Shown: piece after piece, positions 1 through 8,719 of the stretch
How positions within the stretch are numbered: the stretch's first letter is position 1
How the letters are laid out: every line of letters begins with the position of its first letter
Assembly (NCBI GenBank): GCA_963748985.1
Contig: CAVVKQ010000008.1
Location: forward strand, 1-64,000
Reading direction: 5' to 3'
DNA from: RPQJ01 sp963748985
GTDB taxonomy: Bacteria > Pseudomonadota > Gammaproteobacteria > Steroidobacterales > Steroidobacteraceae
DNA: 64,000 bases
The notes under the pieces: generated by a model
The model's input: the letters and a program-made list of their open reading frames with translations, nothing else
Database searches by the model: none
Told to the model about the DNA's origin: nothing
Made by a program: the position numbers and the translations under genes

Positions 1-512
1 CTGGCCGCACGTTCCCTGCCCAGGTCCAGCGCGTGGATGTCGGTGCGAATGCCGGCACCGGTTCGACGACCTCGAGTAACGCGTCCAACACGGTGGTTTC
101 GTACACTGCCGTGCTCACGGTGGACAACAAGGATTCGACGCTGCGTCCAGGCATGACGGCCACGGCGGAGATCGTCACGAGCGAGAGGCGCGACGTGCTG
201 CTGGTGCCCAACGCCGCATTGCGCTTCTCGCCCGACTCGAGCGCAGGCGGTGGCGAGCGCGGCGGTGTCACCAAGGTATTGTTGCCGGGCCGGCCGCGGG
301 GTACCGCAGGCGACAAGACTCGCGAGGTCACGATCGGACGTGGCAGCGAGCAGAGTGTCTACGTGCTCAACGCGAAAGGTGAGCCGGAGGCCGTGGCGGT
401 CACGACGGGCGATACGAACGGCACGCTGACGGAGGTCACCGGAGACTCTTTGCGCGAAGGGGCGGCAGTGATCACGGGCAAGCTCGCTTTGGAGGGTGCC
501 AGTGGGGGATGA
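1..512 (+). CDS. macA: Periplasmic adaptor of a MacAB-type efflux pump (3' part)
   Basis: Only the last ~169 residues are in the window; the frame is open to the left edge, so the true start lies outside. The fragment has the closing beta-barrel and membrane-proximal part of RND/HlyD-family adaptors, including the LRPGMTATAEI stretch (about residues 47-57 of the visible part) followed by VLLVPNAALRF. Such adaptors bridge an inner-membrane MacB transporter to an outer-membrane TolC channel. The ATPase and permease genes follow directly, so a tripartite efflux operon is the natural reading. The exported substrate cannot be told from sequence. Confidence 0.85.
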   Translation, partial: GRTFPAQVQRVDVGANAGTGSTTSSNASNTVVSYTAVLTVDNKDSTLRPGMTATAEIVTSERRDVLLVPNAALRFSPDSSAGGGERGGVTKVLLPGRPRGTAGDKTREVTIGRGSEQSVYVLNAKGEPEAVAVTTGDTNGTLTEVTGDSLREGAAVITGKLALEGASGG

Positions 513-546
513 CCCCAGTGCCGCACGCGCCGGCCGGGGCGATCCC

Positions 547-1223
<677 letters not shown>

Positions 1224-1227
<4 letters not shown>

Positions 1228-2438
1228 GCATGCTCGGCCCCACGCTGGTGCTCGCCTTGCGGGAAATCCGGCGTCACGTGTTGCGCTCATTCCTGACCGT
1301 ATTGGGCATCGTGATCGGCGTCGCTGCCGTCGTCACGATGGTGACGCTCGGCAACGGGGCGACGGCGGCGGTACGCGAGCAGATCTCCGGGCTGGGCGTG
1401 AACATCCTGCAGGTTCGCCCGGGACAGGGATTCGGCCGCGGCGGCGGCGGCCCGGCACCCAAGGACTTCGACATGGACGATGCCGCGGCCATTCGCGACC
1501 AGGTCGCCGGCGTCGTCGTGGTCGCCCCACTCTCGCAGTCGTCGGGTACGGCCGTGCGCAATGCCGCCAACTGGGCGACGACCGTCAACGGCACGACGTC
1601 CGACTATTTCACGGCACAGCAATGGGACACGGCCTCCGGACGCACATTCACCGCAGCCGAGGAACAGGCAGGCAAGGCAGTGTGCGTGATCGGATCGACG
1701 GTGCAGCGCAACCTGTTCCGCCAGGAAGACCCGCTGGGGCAGCGCTTCCGCCTGCGCAACCTGTCATGCGAGGTCATCGGCACGCTCGTGACGCGAGGCC
1801 AGGGCGGCTTCGGCAACGACCAGGACGACGTCGTGCTGATGCCGATCAAGACCGTGCAGCGGCGCATGACCGGCAACCGCAACATCCGGCTGATGATGGT
1901 GAAGGTCGACCCGGCTTACGACATGGCAGCCGTGACCGCCTCGATCCAGTCGTTGCTGCGTGAACGCCGCAACATCCGCGGCGCGAAGCAGGACGACTTC
2001 AACATCTTCGACACGGCGCAGATCTCGCAGACGCTGCAGGGAACCACGCGCATCCTCACCTCACTGCTGGGCGCCGTCGCAGCGGTCAGCCTGCTCGTCG
2101 GCGGCATTGGCATCATGAACATCATGCTGGTGTCGGTGACCGAGCGCACGCGCGAGATCGGGATTCGGCTCGCGATCGGCGCAGTCGGACGTGAAGTGCT
2201 GCTGCAGTTCCTGGTGGAAGCCATCGTGCTGGCCTGCCTCGGCGGAGTCGTCGGTCTGCTGCTGGCCCTGGTCGCCAGTTGGGCGCTGGCGCCGATGTTG
2301 CAGGTGCCGTTCCTGTTCGACGTCCGCATCAACGTCGTCGCCTTCGTTTTTTCGGCGCTGATCGGCGTGATCTTCGGCTACTTCCCGGCGCGCCAGGCCG
2401 CGCAACTCAATCCGATCGACGCGCTGCGGCACGAATGA
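1224..2438 (+). CDS. MacB/FtsX-type ABC transporter permease
   Basis: A 404-residue membrane subunit. An N-terminal membrane segment (about residues 20-42) is followed by a large periplasmic MacB-PCD domain (about 45-260), then three C-terminal helices with the FtsX-family hallmark GGIGIMNIMLVSVTERTREIG near the first of them. This topology belongs to mechanotransmission transporters that drive export through TolC without moving substrate across the inner membrane themselves. It overlaps the ATPase gene by four bases, consistent with coupled translation. It could serve drug, peptide or lipid-linked export; the sequence does not decide which. Confidence 0.9.
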
Positions 2439-2516
2439 CCTCGCGCCGGGCACCTGCCTGTGCCAAGCGTGACGCGAAAACGACGTCGCTCACGCGACCA
2501 CCGTGGATTGACTGTG

Positions 2517-3110
2517 CTAGCGATCGAGGAAATCGCGCGCGTACCGCACGACTTCCTCCGCGTCCGCGTCGAGCACGTTACCCGTGGGGTGGGAGAGATC
2601 GACGCGACGCGCATCGCGCAGCAGCGATTCGGTGCGGCCCGTCGACTCCCAGAATTCGTCCCGCGCGCGCAGGATCATCACGGGCAGCTTGAGCAGCGGC
2701 AGGCGTTCGCCGACCTGGTAGCTGCCATCCGACGACGGCACGCCGATCAGGATCAGTCGGCGCACCTGCTCGGGCTTGGCAAGCGCGAGTTCGATGGCTG
2801 TCAGCGCGCCGGCCTGGTAACCGATCACGTCCACCTGCTTGAGCCGCAGCGAGTCGATCAGGTCGACGAACGCGGCAGCGTGGTCAGCCACGACCGGCGC
2901 GTGCTCGGGTGCGTCGGACTCACCTGAACCCGGCAGGTCCGGGGCGTAGACGCTGCGGTCACGGCCGAGGTCGCGCAGCACCGGACGGAACGCCCGGCCC
3001 GACTGGGCGGGCGGCGCAACGCACAGCATCGGCGTCAGTTCGTCGAAACCGCCGCTCGAGGGAAACGACGTGTGCAGGTGCAGTTGCCCGAAGCGGCAGT
3101 CGACGTACAT
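2517..3110 (-). CDS. Alpha/beta-fold hydrolase-like protein lacking the nucleophile serine
   Basis: A 197-residue compact alpha/beta hydrolase fold. The strand-turn around residues 53-62 (VYAPDLPGSGES) and the nucleophile-elbow region DVIGYQAGALTA are clear, but the expected Ser of GxSxG is Gln99. A candidate acid (RARDEFW) and His (DLSHPTGN) remain, and the lid domain is almost absent. Start chosen at ATG 3110, which begins MYVDCRFGQL; a longer frame extends to 3263 but its extra part is low-complexity and unlike the family. With no Ser/Cys/Asp at the elbow, ordinary hydrolase chemistry is doubtful; a non-catalytic or lyase-like role is possible. Confidence 0.75.
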   Translation of the reverse strand: MYVDCRFGQLHLHTSFPSSGGFDELTPMLCVAPPAQSGRAFRPVLRDLGRDRSVYAPDLPGSGESDAPEHAPVVADHAAAFVDLIDSLRLKQVDVIGYQAGALTAIELALAKPEQVRRLILIGVPSSDGSYQVGERLPLLKLPVMILRARDEFWESTGRTESLLRDARRVDLSHPTGNVLDADAEEVVRYARDFLDR

Positions 3111-3367
3111 CTTGCGCAGGTGGATGGTCACGGTAGGGGAACTCCTGCTCGATAGTGCGGCGCTGCGGGCGATCGTGCGGGCGGAAATGCGGGTCACTGG
3201 CTGATCCTCGGTGGGCAATCGGCGTTCATGCGGCGCATTCTCCGCGCGCCCGGCCAGCCTCACGTTGATTCAGCTCTCACTCCAGCCGCGATCGGCATGA
3301 CTTAATGCTGCACCCGGCACGCAGAGCGCGTCCACAGTAGTGGCGGCGAAATTATGTCGCGTCACGC

Positions 3368-4756
3368 TCACGCCGTGTCGAGGTACCACTCGTAGTCGCG
3401 GTCGCTCACGAGCGAACCGAATTTTTCGGCCTCCTGGCGCTTGATCGCGAGGAGGACATCGAGGAATCCAGAGCCGAGCGTGTCGCGAAGGAACACCGAG
3501 GACGCGGCCGTTTCGAGCGCAGCGTGCCATTGCGTGGGCAGCGTCCCCTGCTGCGCCTGCGCATAGCCGTTGCCCGCCAGCGGCGGCCCGGGATCCATCC
3601 GGTTCCGGATACCGTGCAGCATGCCGCCGAGCACCAGCGCGGCGACGAGGTAAGGGTTGGCGTCTGCCCCGGCCACGCGGTGCTCGACATGGCGGCTCGC
3701 CGGTGGTCCGGCTGGCACACGCAGGCTGACGGAGCGGTTGTTGATGCCCCACGTAACGGCAACCGGCGCATAGCTCATGGACCGGAAACGGCGATACGAA
3801 TTGGCATTCGGCGCATAGATCGCCATGCCGTCGGCAAGCGTCGACCACAAACCGCCGATCGCGTGGCGCAGCAGCGGACTGCCGGCGGGATCATCCGCGG
3901 CGCATGCGTTGTTGCCATCACGGTCGGCGAGGCTGGCGTGCAGGTGCATCCCGGAACCGGCCCGTTCCGCAAACGGCTTGGCCATGAAACACGCCAGTCG
4001 CCCATGGCGCGCGGCGACGCCGCGGACGGCCCGCTTGAACAGGATGGCCTCGTCGACCGCGCGCAGCGCATCGGCACGGTGTTCGAGCGTGATCTCGAAC
4101 TGCCCCGGCGCGTATTCGGACATCAGTGTGCGCACGGGCAGCCCCAGTGCTTTCGCGGACGCATAGAGATCGTCGAACAGCGGTGACATGTCGTCGAGGC
4201 GACCGAGGCCGTAAGCGTCGATGCGACCGCGACGCTCGCCGCTCAACATGCCGGCCGAAGGCACCAATCGGCCGGCTGCGTCACGTTCGAGCAGGTAGAA
4301 CTCGAGTTCGACGGCGACCACCGGCGTCAGTCCTGCATCTTCGCAGCGCGCGACCACACCGGCGAGCGCATGGCGCGGGTCGGCCTTCGCAGGCTGGCCG
4401 TCGAGTTCATACATGGTGCCGAGGACTTGCGCGGAAGGTCGCTTGAGCCAGGGCGCGCGAGTCAGTGATCCCGCGACGGGCCGGCAGCACTGGTCGGCGT
4501 CGCCTACGTCCCAGACCAGCCCGGTGCCCTCGACGTCCTCGCCGGTAATGTCGAGGCCAAGGATGGAGCCGGCGACGTTACGGCCATTGCCATACAGCGC
4601 CGCGAGCTCCTCGCGCGCCACGTTCTTGCCGCGGCCGACACCGCACGCATCGGTGATGACCAGTTGCACCGTCTCGATGTCGCGATTCGCGTCGAGAAAC
4701 GCCTGGGCTTCCGCAAGCGTACCGACGCCGCGTGGCGCTGTGTTCTTTGCATGCAT
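3368..4756 (-). CDS. Glutamine synthetase-family ligase (gamma-glutamylpolyamine synthetase-like)
   Basis: A 462-residue protein with the glutamine synthetase beta-grasp N-domain and catalytic barrel. The metal-binding strand VAVELEFYLLE, the GSGMHLHASL segment and NRSVSLRVP are all present. Divergence from GlnA and the N-terminal LDANRDIETVQLVITDACG style match the PuuA-like group, which joins glutamate to putrescine or other amines rather than ammonia. The start ATG at 4756 lies 45 bp from murB's first in-frame codon on the other strand. An upstream in-frame ATG at 4789 would add 11 residues. No other polyamine genes are adjacent, so the amine substrate is inferred from family only. Confidence 0.85.
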   Translation of the reverse strand: MHAKNTAPRGVGTLAEAQAFLDANRDIETVQLVITDACGVGRGKNVAREELAALYGNGRNVAGSILGLDITGEDVEGTGLVWDVGDADQCCRPVAGSLTRAPWLKRPSAQVLGTMYELDGQPAKADPRHALAGVVARCEDAGLTPVVAVELEFYLLERDAAGRLVPSAGMLSGERRGRIDAYGLGRLDDMSPLFDDLYASAKALGLPVRTLMSEYAPGQFEITLEHRADALRAVDEAILFKRAVRGVAARHGRLACFMAKPFAERAGSGMHLHASLADRDGNNACAADDPAGSPLLRHAIGGLWSTLADGMAIYAPNANSYRRFRSMSYAPVAVTWGINNRSVSLRVPAGPPASRHVEHRVAGADANPYLVAALVLGGMLHGIRNRMDPGPPLAGNGYAQAQQGTLPTQWHAALETAASSVFLRDTLGSGFLDVLLAIKRQEAEKFGSLVSDRDYEWYLDTA

Positions 4757-4858
4757 GGTGGATCGGGCCCTTCGGCTGCGGCCTTGCATGCATAGTGACG
4801 GATGCACTCGCGCAGTGGCAAGCTCACCGCCCTCCGCCGCATGCCCCTGGAGGGCCGG

Positions 4859-5902
4859 ATGGCCACCGCGTATTCGATTGCCTGGGACGTGCCATTGCGC
4901 GACAGGAACACGTTCCATCTGGACACGTGCGCCCGTTGCCTGGCCACGGTGCACGATGCAACGGCGCTGCCTTCCCTGCTGGCCGAGCCGGCGTTGCGGA
5001 ATCTGCCGCTGATGGTGCTTGGCGCAGGCAGCAACGTGCTCTTCGCCACCGACCGCTTCGAAGGCTGCCTGATTCACCTGCAGTGCAATTCGGCCCGCAT
5101 CGTGAGCGACGACGGCGAGCACGCGCTCGTGCGCGTCGATGCCGGGTTCGACTGGGACGCGCTCGTCGACTGGACGCTCGAGCACGGACTGCAGGGCCTC
5201 GAGAACCTCGCGTTGATACCCGGTCAGGCGGGCGCTGCGCCCATCCAGAACATCGGCGCCTACGGCGTCGAAGTTGGCAAGTTCATCGCGGCCGTGCACG
5301 TCTGCGACTCCCTGACGGCTGCCGTCGACCGGCTGACGGCCGCAAGCTGCGGGTTCGGCTATCGCGACAGCGTGTTCAAGCGCGAGCCCGACCGCCGGAT
5401 CGTCACCGCCATCGAGCTGCGACTGCCAAAGTCCGGCGCGACGAACCTCGCGTATGCCGGGCTCAGCGAGGAACTCGCTGCGATGGGTGGGCTGACCCCG
5501 ACGCCGCGCAACGTAGCCGCCGCGGTCCGACGGATTCGACGGCGCAAGTTGCCGGACCCCGCCGTCGCAGGCAACGCTGGCAGTTTTTTCAAGAACCCGG
5601 TCCTTACGCGCGCGGGCGCGGTCGAGTTGCAGTCGCGCTTCAAGGGCATGCCCGTCTTCCCGGCGTCGACCGATGCCGAGCGCAAGCTGTCGGCGGCCTG
5701 GCTGATCGAGCAGGCGGGTTGGCGTGGTTTCCGCGATGGCGATGCCGCCGTGTCGGCGCAGCACGCGCTGGTGCTGGTCAACGCCGGCCAGGCCACCGGC
5801 GCGCAGCTGCTGGCGCTTGCCCGTCGTGTGGCAGCTTCAGTGCAGGAAAAATTCGGTGTGGCGCTGGAACCGGAGCCGCGTATCGTCGGCGCGACGTTCT
5901 AA
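4859..5902 (+). CDS. murB: UDP-N-acetylenolpyruvoylglucosamine reductase
   Basis: MurB is the FAD/NADPH enzyme that completes UDP-MurNAc in peptidoglycan synthesis. This is the E. coli-type (type I) form: the FAD-binding LGAGSNVLF, the loop IPGQAGAAPIQNIGAYGVEV, the YRDSVFK segment, the catalytic-serine region NAGSFFKNPV and the C-terminal AWLIEQAGW are all in order. From ATG 4859 (MATAYSIAWD) it has 347 residues, close to the 342 of E. coli; in-frame ATGs at 4802 and 4841 would make it up to 366. It stands alone, divergent from the GS-family ligase. Confidence 0.93.
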   Translation: MATAYSIAWDVPLRDRNTFHLDTCARCLATVHDATALPSLLAEPALRNLPLMVLGAGSNVLFATDRFEGCLIHLQCNSARIVSDDGEHALVRVDAGFDWDALVDWTLEHGLQGLENLALIPGQAGAAPIQNIGAYGVEVGKFIAAVHVCDSLTAAVDRLTAASCGFGYRDSVFKREPDRRIVTAIELRLPKSGATNLAYAGLSEELAAMGGLTPTPRNVAAAVRRIRRRKLPDPAVAGNAGSFFKNPVLTRAGAVELQSRFKGMPVFPASTDAERKLSAAWLIEQAGWRGFRDGDAAVSAQHALVLVNAGQATGAQLLALARRVAASVQEKFGVALEPEPRIVGATF

Positions 5903-6204
5903 GCCCGTGTCACGACGTCGCGGTCACGGCTGTTCTTCGACGCCAAGCGCCAGGCGCAGGCCCTGAATCTCGGCGACGGCGGGGCCCTCCGGCAACCAGT
6001 GCCAGGACGTCGTCGAGCGATTTTCGACTGCCATTTCTACCGAGGCCTCCGCCTTGCCATAGCGACAGGTGCGACTTCTTGCGCTATCAACGGAGGGGAT
6101 TATGCGAGCGCTGTCCAGCGCCCGCAGGCCAGATGGCACCCAAATGATTGCATTTGCGGGCCGCGGCGCCCGATCGCGTCCGCAGTTGCCGCAAGTGTGA
6201 CGGG
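5903..6204. other. Intergenic stretch between convergent murB and gloA
   Basis: About 300 bp between the murB stop and the gloA stop. A short minus-strand frame ending at 5924 could encode about 36 residues from an ATG at 6034 (MAVENRSTTSW...), but it has no ribosome site I trust and resembles nothing I know. No clear terminator with a T tract is visible. Confidence 0.4.
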
Positions 6205-6624
6205 CTACCAGGCGCCGACGTTCGGCATGCTCAGCCAGGGTTCGGCCGGCGGCTGCGCCACGCCCTGCTGCAACAACTCGATCGAAATATTGTCCGGCGA
6301 CCTGACGAAGGCCATGCGGCCATCGCGCGGCGGACGGTTGATCGTGACGCCGTGCTCCATGAGGCGACGGCACGTCTCGTAGACATCGTCGACCTCGTAC
6401 GCGAGATGGCCGAAGGCACGGCCGCTGCCATACTCCTCGCGGTCCCAGTTGTGGGTGAGCTCGACCTGCGCGTCGTCGTCGCCTGGCGCGGCCAGGAACA
6501 CCAGCGTGAACCGGCCCTTGGGATACTCGGTGCGGCGCAACTCGCGCAGCCCGAGCGCGTCACAATAGAACCTGAGCGAGGCGTCGATGTCGGTGACGCG
6601 GACCATCGTGTGCAGGTACTTCAT
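6205..6624 (-). CDS. gloA: Lactoylglutathione lyase (glyoxalase I)
   Basis: A 139-residue vicinal-oxygen-chelate protein. It should convert the methylglyoxal-glutathione hemithioacetal to S-lactoylglutathione. The metal ligands of GloA are visible in order: His5 (KYLHTMVRV), Glu in AQVELTHNW, His in FGHLAYEV and Glu in ISIELLQQG. Length and spacing fit the Ni/Co-type bacterial enzyme. A glutathione synthesis gene (gshA) is elsewhere in the window, so the cofactor is available. The C-terminal tail after LLQQ is slightly longer than usual. Confidence 0.92.
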   Translation of the reverse strand: MKYLHTMVRVTDIDASLRFYCDALGLRELRRTEYPKGRFTLVFLAAPGDDDAQVELTHNWDREEYGSGRAFGHLAYEVDDVYETCRRLMEHGVTINRPPRDGRMAFVRSPDNISIELLQQGVAQPPAEPWLSMPNVGAW

Positions 6625-6703
6625 GCGCGGATGGTACCGCGTGCATCACGGTCCGGGCAGCGACACTTGCGATCGTCCTCGTTCCGACGCAGGCTCTGAC
6701 TCC

Positions 6704-7384
6704 ATGCAAAGGAACGTTACCTCGACCCTGCGGGCGCTGCTGGCGCCGGCCCTTGTTGTAATGGCCGGCACCGCCGGGTGCGCGTCGGCCGCCCCGCCAG
6801 ACGCGGCTCCCGTCGCAACTCCGGCCACCGTGCAGCAATCCAGGGCTGACGATCGCATCCTCGGCTCCGCCGAGGCTCGGGTCATGATCATCGAGTTCAC
6901 GGACCTGCAGTGCCCGTACTGTGCCAGGTTCGCCAGCGACACCTGGCCGCTGCTGCGCGAACGCTATGTCGACACCGGCAAGGTCCGGTTCGCCACGCGT
7001 GACCTGCCGCTGCCGATGCACGAGTTCGCCGTGCCCGCCGCCGTGGCGACTCGCTGCGCAGGTCAACAAGGCAAGTTCTGGGAGTACCGCGAAGCGCTGT
7101 TCCGCGACCAGTCGCTCCTGAGCCAGGGGCGCTATGCGGAGCTGGCGGGCCGGTTTGGACTGGACAGCACCCGCTTCGAGAGTTGCCGCGCCGACCCCGC
7201 AGTGCTGGCCGCCGTGCGTGCCGACGCGGCACTGGCGGCCTCGAGCGGTATTGCGTCGACGCCATCGTTCGTGATTGGCCTGGTCACCAACGGCGAATTC
7301 GCAGGCGAGGTGATGTCCGGGGCCAAGTCCTTCGAGGTGTTCCAGCAGCGACTCGACTCACTGCTGCAGCAGTCGCAGGAATAA
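6704..7384 (+). CDS. DsbA/Com1-like thioredoxin-fold exported protein
   Basis: A 226-residue protein with an N-terminal hydrophobic segment ending in GTAGC (Cys26), a weak lipobox, so it is probably exported and perhaps lipid-anchored. The thioredoxin domain begins near residue 48 with DDRILGSAEARV, followed by EFTDLQCPYC with the redox pair Cys70/Cys73 and the cis-proline loop GIASTPSFVI. This is the DsbA-like 'thioredoxin_4' type acting on disulfides in the periplasm. ATG 6704 was chosen because it begins the signal segment; a longer frame to 6587 has no signal character. Its 3' end overlaps chrA tail-to-tail by 27 bp. Confidence 0.85.
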   Translation: MQRNVTSTLRALLAPALVVMAGTAGCASAAPPDAAPVATPATVQQSRADDRILGSAEARVMIIEFTDLQCPYCARFASDTWPLLRERYVDTGKVRFATRDLPLPMHEFAVPAAVATRCAGQQGKFWEYREALFRDQSLLSQGRYAELAGRFGLDSTRFESCRADPAVLAAVRADAALAASSGIASTPSFVIGLVTNGEFAGEVMSGAKSFEVFQQRLDSLLQQSQE

Positions 7385-8623
7385 CCCGCTCGCAGCGGCC
7401 GCGAGCAGCACGGAGCCGAGCGGCCAGCGTGCGCGCTCGAGCAGGAACCACGCCGCGAGCGCGAGCAGCACGGCATTCCAGTCCGGCGCGGCGCGCCACC
7501 CGTCCGGAAACAGCACCACCTGGGCCAGCAGCAGCACGAGCGTCGCAATGATGCCGACGACCGCGGCAGTAATCGCGCCAAGCGCGCCTTCGATCCGCGT
7601 ATTGCGCGTGAGGCGCTCGACGTAAGGCGCCCCGAGCAGGATGAACAGGAAGGACGGCAGGAACGTCGCCCATGTCGCGAGCGCGCCTGCGAGCAGCGCC
7701 GAGCCGAGCGGCGACAACGGTCCGGGCTGGTTCCAACCGGCCATGAACCCCATGAACTGCAGCACGATGATCAACGGACCCGGCGTGGTTTCCGCCAGCG
7801 CCAGTCCTGCGACGGACTGGTCGGCCGTGACCCATGCGAGCTTGTCGACGAGCTGGCTCGTGACGTAGCCGAGCACGGCGTATGCGCCGCCGAAGGTGAC
7901 CAGCGCTGCCTTGGTGAAAAACAGGTAGATGCCGGTCCACAGCGACGCGCCGCCGAGCGCGGCCGCCACGACGAGCAGCGGAATCAGCCAGAGCGCGAGA
8001 CCGACCGCGGCCACCCAGGCCGTTTGTCCAGCGCCCACCGGTGCCGTGCTGGACAAGGGCGCTTCACTCGGCGTTGCGTGGCGCGCGAGATGCGCACCCA
8101 CCGCCGCGGCGACCAGCAGCACGATGGGAAACGGCACGTGCATGAACTCGAGTGCCAGGAACGACGCGAGCGCGAGCGTGACGTGCAGCGAAGACTGCAA
8201 CGCACGGCGCGCGATGCGTGTCATCGCCTGCAGCACCAGCGCGACGACGGCGGCTTGCAGGCCGTACAGCAGCGCCGATACCCAGGGCAGTGCCCCATGC
8301 GCCACGTAAACATACGAAAGCGCGAACAGCAGCAGCACGGCCGGCAGAATGAAGCCGAGGCCCGCAATGAGGCCACCGCGGATGCCGTGCAGTTTCCAGC
8401 CGAGGAAGATCGCGAGCTGCAGCGCTTCGGGGCCCGGCAGCAACATGCAGAAGTTCAGCGCGCGCGAGAATTCGCGGTCGTCGAGCCAGCGACGACGCTC
8501 GACGACTTCACGGTGGAGGATGGCAATCTGGCCGGCAGGACCGCCGAAGGAAACGAAACCGAGTTTCGCCCAGAAGCGGGCAGCTTCGGCGAATGGCGGC
8601 GGACTGACGGGCGGGGGCGCCAT
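7358..8623 (-). CDS. chrA: ChrA-family chromate transporter
   Basis: A 421-residue two-domain CHR-family membrane protein with roughly ten hydrophobic helices. Each half carries the family motif: AKLGFVSFGGPAGQIA and LLPGPEALQLAIFLGW in the first, FTKAALVTFGGAYAVL and AETTPGPLIIVLQFMG in the second. ChrA proteins export chromate, probably by ion antiport, though many members may move other oxyanions. Start chosen at ATG 8623; upstream in-frame codons run into the palindrome at 8654-8707. No chrB regulator is adjacent. Confidence 0.88.
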   Translation of the reverse strand: MAPPPVSPPPFAEAARFWAKLGFVSFGGPAGQIAILHREVVERRRWLDDREFSRALNFCMLLPGPEALQLAIFLGWKLHGIRGGLIAGLGFILPAVLLLFALSYVYVAHGALPWVSALLYGLQAAVVALVLQAMTRIARRALQSSLHVTLALASFLALEFMHVPFPIVLLVAAAVGAHLARHATPSEAPLSSTAPVGAGQTAWVAAVGLALWLIPLLVVAAALGGASLWTGIYLFFTKAALVTFGGAYAVLGYVTSQLVDKLAWVTADQSVAGLALAETTPGPLIIVLQFMGFMAGWNQPGPLSPLGSALLAGALATWATFLPSFLFILLGAPYVERLTRNTRIEGALGAITAAVVGIIATLVLLLAQVVLFPDGWRAAPDWNAVLLALAAWFLLERARWPLGSVLLAAAASGLFLRLLQQ

Positions 8624-8653
8624 GGGTGCAAGTATCAATGCAACGGAAAATTG

Positions 8654-8707
8654 AAAATTGGGGACGCTCACCTATTTCCCCGGAAATAGGTGAGCGTCCC
8701 CAATTTT
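8654..8707. repeat. Dispersed palindrome, copy 1 (REP/RAYT-like hairpin)
   Basis: A perfect 26-bp inverted repeat (8654-8679 and 8682-8707) with a 2-nt loop; the arm reads AAAATTGGGGACGCTCACC followed by TATTTCC. It sits between the ilvB stop and the chrA start, both on the minus strand. A closely similar hairpin is at 15639-15692. Two copies with the same GGGGACGCTCACC core in unrelated gaps point to a dispersed element; a shared origin with REP-associated transposase elements is inference. Confidence 0.85.
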
Positions 8708-8719
8708 ACGCAGGCGGCA

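Noticed and set aside
5924..6034. A 36-residue gene between murB and gloA
   Set aside because: No ribosome site or homology; kept only as a remark on the intergenic stretch.
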